From Euryarchaeota archaeon UBA605 (GTDB lineage Archaea; Thermoplasmatota; Poseidoniia; Poseidoniales; Thalassarchaeaceae), in assembly GCA_002504905.1 (NCBI GenBank), contig DATY01000029.1, positions 71,308-135,307 on the forward strand: a stretch of 64,000 nt of DNA. Direction: 5' to 3'. Shown in pieces: positions 62,325-64,000 of this stretch. The position numbers and the translations under genes were made by a program. The number at the start of each line of letters is the position of its first letter. Within the stretch, counting starts at the first letter, position 1. The notes beneath the pieces were generated by a model. That model did not search any database. It was not told the DNA's origin and worked only from the letters and a program-made list of their open reading frames with translations.

Positions 62325-63827
62325 TTAAGCAGATGCTGATTTTTTCGCTTTGTCATTTCTTGATTGCTCGATCTTATTAAGATAATCTTCTGTAATTCCA
62401 CCAGTCACATAAACCCCATCAAAACATGAACAATCGAATGTTGCAACATTATTTTTACCTGCACCTAAACAAGCCTCTACCAAATCATCTAGATCCTGAT
62501 ATATCATCCAATCAGCACCTATAGCGGTACATATCTCGGAAATTTCCCTATTATATGCGACATATTCATTTTTCGCCGGCATATCAATTCCATATACATT
62601 AGGATGTATTATCGGAGGTGCAGCAGACGCAAAGAAAACTTTCTTGGCACCTGCATTTCTAGCCATCTCAACTATTCTTTTCGAAGTATTTCCTCTAACA
62701 ATACTATCATCGACAATTAGGACAGTTTTTCCTGAAAACTCACTAGGAATTGTATTGAGTTTTTTGCGGACTGAATCTTTCCTAACAGACTGGCCAGGCA
62801 TAATAAAAGTACGTCCAATATATCTATTTTTTACAAAACCTTCACGGTAAGGAACTCCTAACTCTCTAGCTAATTCTAAGGCAGCTATGCAACCACTATC
62901 TGGAACTGGAATTACAGCATCTATTCCATGTTGAGGATTCAGTTGTTCTATTCTACGGGCTAATGATGCACCCATTCGAAGACGAGCAGAATGAACAGAT
63001 ATTCCGTCAATTATAGAATCAGGTCTTGCAAAGTAGACATGTTCGAAAATACATGGACGATATTGAGGCTCAGGATGACATTGGCGGGAATAGAAAGAAC
63101 CATCACACCTCACAACAATGGCTTCACCTGGCATTACGTCTCTTTCTAATTCAAAACCTAAAGCCATTAGTGCAGCACTTTCTGAAGAAAATGCTCTTTC
63201 AACAAATCCTTCAACATTTCTCACACCCATGCATAATGGCCTGATACCATTAGGGTCTCTGAAAGCAATTATACCCCAGCCAGTAATTGAAGAGACCACA
63301 CTGTAACTTCCCTCAGCCCTCATATGTGTCCTTTCAATGGCTCTAAAAACATCTTCATGATCTAAAGCATCCATCCCTCCAGGTCTTCCATTGAGTGATC
63401 TTTGAACTTCAGCAGCTAGTAAATTTAGTAATGCTTCGGAATCAGAACTAGTATTAATTCTCCTATGATCATATTCTAACAAGCTAGAAAGTATTTCTTC
63501 AGTATTATTGAGATTGCCGTTGTGAGCCAAACTAACGCCAAATGGTGTATTTGTGTAAAATGGTTGAGCCTCAGCCACAGACGAACTACCAGCTGTTGGA
63601 TATCGTACATGACCAATGCCTGCAGAACCCTTTAGAGATTTCATATGTCTCTCTTTGAAAATATCTCTAACGTACCCATTCGCTCTTCTATGATATAAAT
63701 TCTCATTATCGAAGGTAACAATTCCTGCAGCATCTTGGCCGCGATGCTGCAGAACTAATAACCCATCATAAATATCCGAAGCAACTGAATATTCTGGATT
63801 CCCAACAATCCCAATAATTCCGCACAT
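62325..63827 (-). CDS. purF: Amidophosphoribosyltransferase PurF
   Basis: A 500-residue enzyme for the first committed step of purine synthesis, making phosphoribosylamine from PRPP and glutamine. Cys2 (MCGIIGIVG) is the glutaminase nucleophile, with RGQDAAGI, GHVRYPTAGSSS and AHNGNLNN following. The PRPP-binding motif VLIVDDSIVRGNTS lies near residue 370. The YVTGGITEDYL-like ending is present. L37e lies just upstream on the same strand, so the two are probably co-transcribed. Confidence 0.97.
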   Translation of the reverse strand: MCGIIGIVGNPEYSVASDIYDGLLVLQHRGQDAAGIVTFDNENLYHRRANGYVRDIFKERHMKSLKGSAGIGHVRYPTAGSSSVAEAQPFYTNTPFGVSLAHNGNLNNTEEILSSLLEYDHRRINTSSDSEALLNLLAAEVQRSLNGRPGGMDALDHEDVFRAIERTHMRAEGSYSVVSSITGWGIIAFRDPNGIRPLCMGVRNVEGFVERAFSSESAALMALGFELERDVMPGEAIVVRCDGSFYSRQCHPEPQYRPCIFEHVYFARPDSIIDGISVHSARLRMGASLARRIEQLNPQHGIDAVIPVPDSGCIAALELARELGVPYREGFVKNRYIGRTFIMPGQSVRKDSVRKKLNTIPSEFSGKTVLIVDDSIVRGNTSKRIVEMARNAGAKKVFFASAAPPIIHPNVYGIDMPAKNEYVAYNREISEICTAIGADWMIYQDLDDLVEACLGAGKNNVATFDCSCFDGVYVTGGITEDYLNKIEQSRNDKAKKSASA

Positions 63828-63884
63828 AAGAACAAACCTCGCTAAGTTGTAAGGGTCTTAGCACTTTGCTATTTGGAACTTGGT

Positions 63885-64000
63885 TTATTTGCTACCCATG
63901 GAACGATTTCTTTTACTCCATTGGTACTTGCGCATGCGTGAACTTGCTCCATATCCGCAGGATGAACATACGCCTTTTTGTTTGTGATAAGAATGACGGC
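63885..64000 (-). CDS. rpl37e: 50S ribosomal protein L37e, N-terminal part cut off
   Basis: The frame enters from the right edge and ends with TAA at 63885-63887. The visible 37 residues read RHSYHKQKGVCSSCGYGASS, then RMRKYQWSKRNRSMGSK, a close match to the zinc-binding C-terminus of L37e (second Cys pair CSSC). The N-terminus is outside the window. It is followed 57 bases later by purF. Confidence 0.95.
   Translation of the reverse strand, partial: RHSYHKQKGVCSSCGYGASSRMRKYQWSKRNRSMGSK

Overview
The window is chromosomal DNA of a planktonic euryarchaeon, most likely Marine Group II (Candidatus Poseidoniia/Poseidoniales). The archaeal assignment rests on the small subunit of DNA polymerase D, Rpo7 and Spt4 beside ribosomal proteins S24e and S27ae, L37e at the right edge, archaeal-type D-aminoacyl-tRNA deacylase, a Nob1-like PIN/zinc-ribbon protein, an HVO_0476-type zinc-finger protein and archaeal-type TyrRS and PheS. 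The Marine Group II assignment is an inference from the AT-rich DNA, very large secreted proteins with a C-terminal anchor, acyl-CoA dehydrogenase/ETF genes and a photolyase in the same genome. I see no insertion sequence, CRISPR array or prophage. Six tRNA genes (Thr-GGT, Ser-GGA, Thr-TGT, Ala-TGC, Glu-TTC, Val-TAC) all carry CCA in the DNA.

Layout. 0-7.4 kb: the start of a small coiled-coil gene, then a 2385-residue surface protein. 7.5-16.1 kb: two tRNAs, a membrane/zinc-ribbon protein, a membrane-tethered subtilase, a methyltransferase-like gene, a zinc-finger protein, dtdA with proline dehydrogenase, then the S27ae-S24e-Spt4-Rpo7 operon, which reads leftward and has a structured leader. 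16.3-22.7 kb: an 1882-residue surface protein with FG-GAP-like repeats and its small neighbour. 22.7-26.7 kb: purC, folD, tRNA-Thr and pheS.

26.6-35.3 kb is the most unusual part. It holds a leftward run of two histidine-rich beta-propeller proteins, a cupredoxin-like anchored protein, two SCO1-type lipoproteins with domain inserts and a secreted serine hydrolase. A second cupredoxin-like gene is transcribed divergently. Both cupredoxin-like proteins are predicted to begin with histidine after signal-peptide cleavage. I read the set as an undescribed extracytoplasmic copper-handling module.

35.4-41.5 kb: tRNA-Ala, small membrane proteins and two copies of a 29-codon membrane micro-gene carrying the same upstream promoter region. 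They lie 3.9 kb apart and flank two unknown membrane proteins and a CocE-type peptidase; a (6-4)/cryptochrome-like photolyase follows. 41.8-51.3 kb is housekeeping: tRNA-Glu, a VTT-domain (SNARE-associated) protein, Nob1-like, TatA, a MoaD/SAMP-like protein, a HAD phosphatase, PolD small subunit, CinA, tRNA-Val, PCMT-like, HEAT repeats, ParB-like, a class II CCA enzyme (unusual for archaea) and a GcvH-like protein without its lipoyl lysine. 51.4-64 kb: acyl-CoA dehydrogenase, HMG-CoA synthase of bacterial/eukaryotic type, TyrRS, a propeller protein, glutaryl-CoA dehydrogenase with etfB-etfA, two unknown or accessory genes, purF and L37e.

The genes outline an aerobic heterotroph. It degrades protein outside the cell (subtilase, CocE-type peptidase), oxidises proline and acyl/glutaryl-CoA through FAD enzymes and ETF, makes mevalonate-derived lipids, repairs light damage and carries copper-delivery proteins of the kind used for terminal oxidases.
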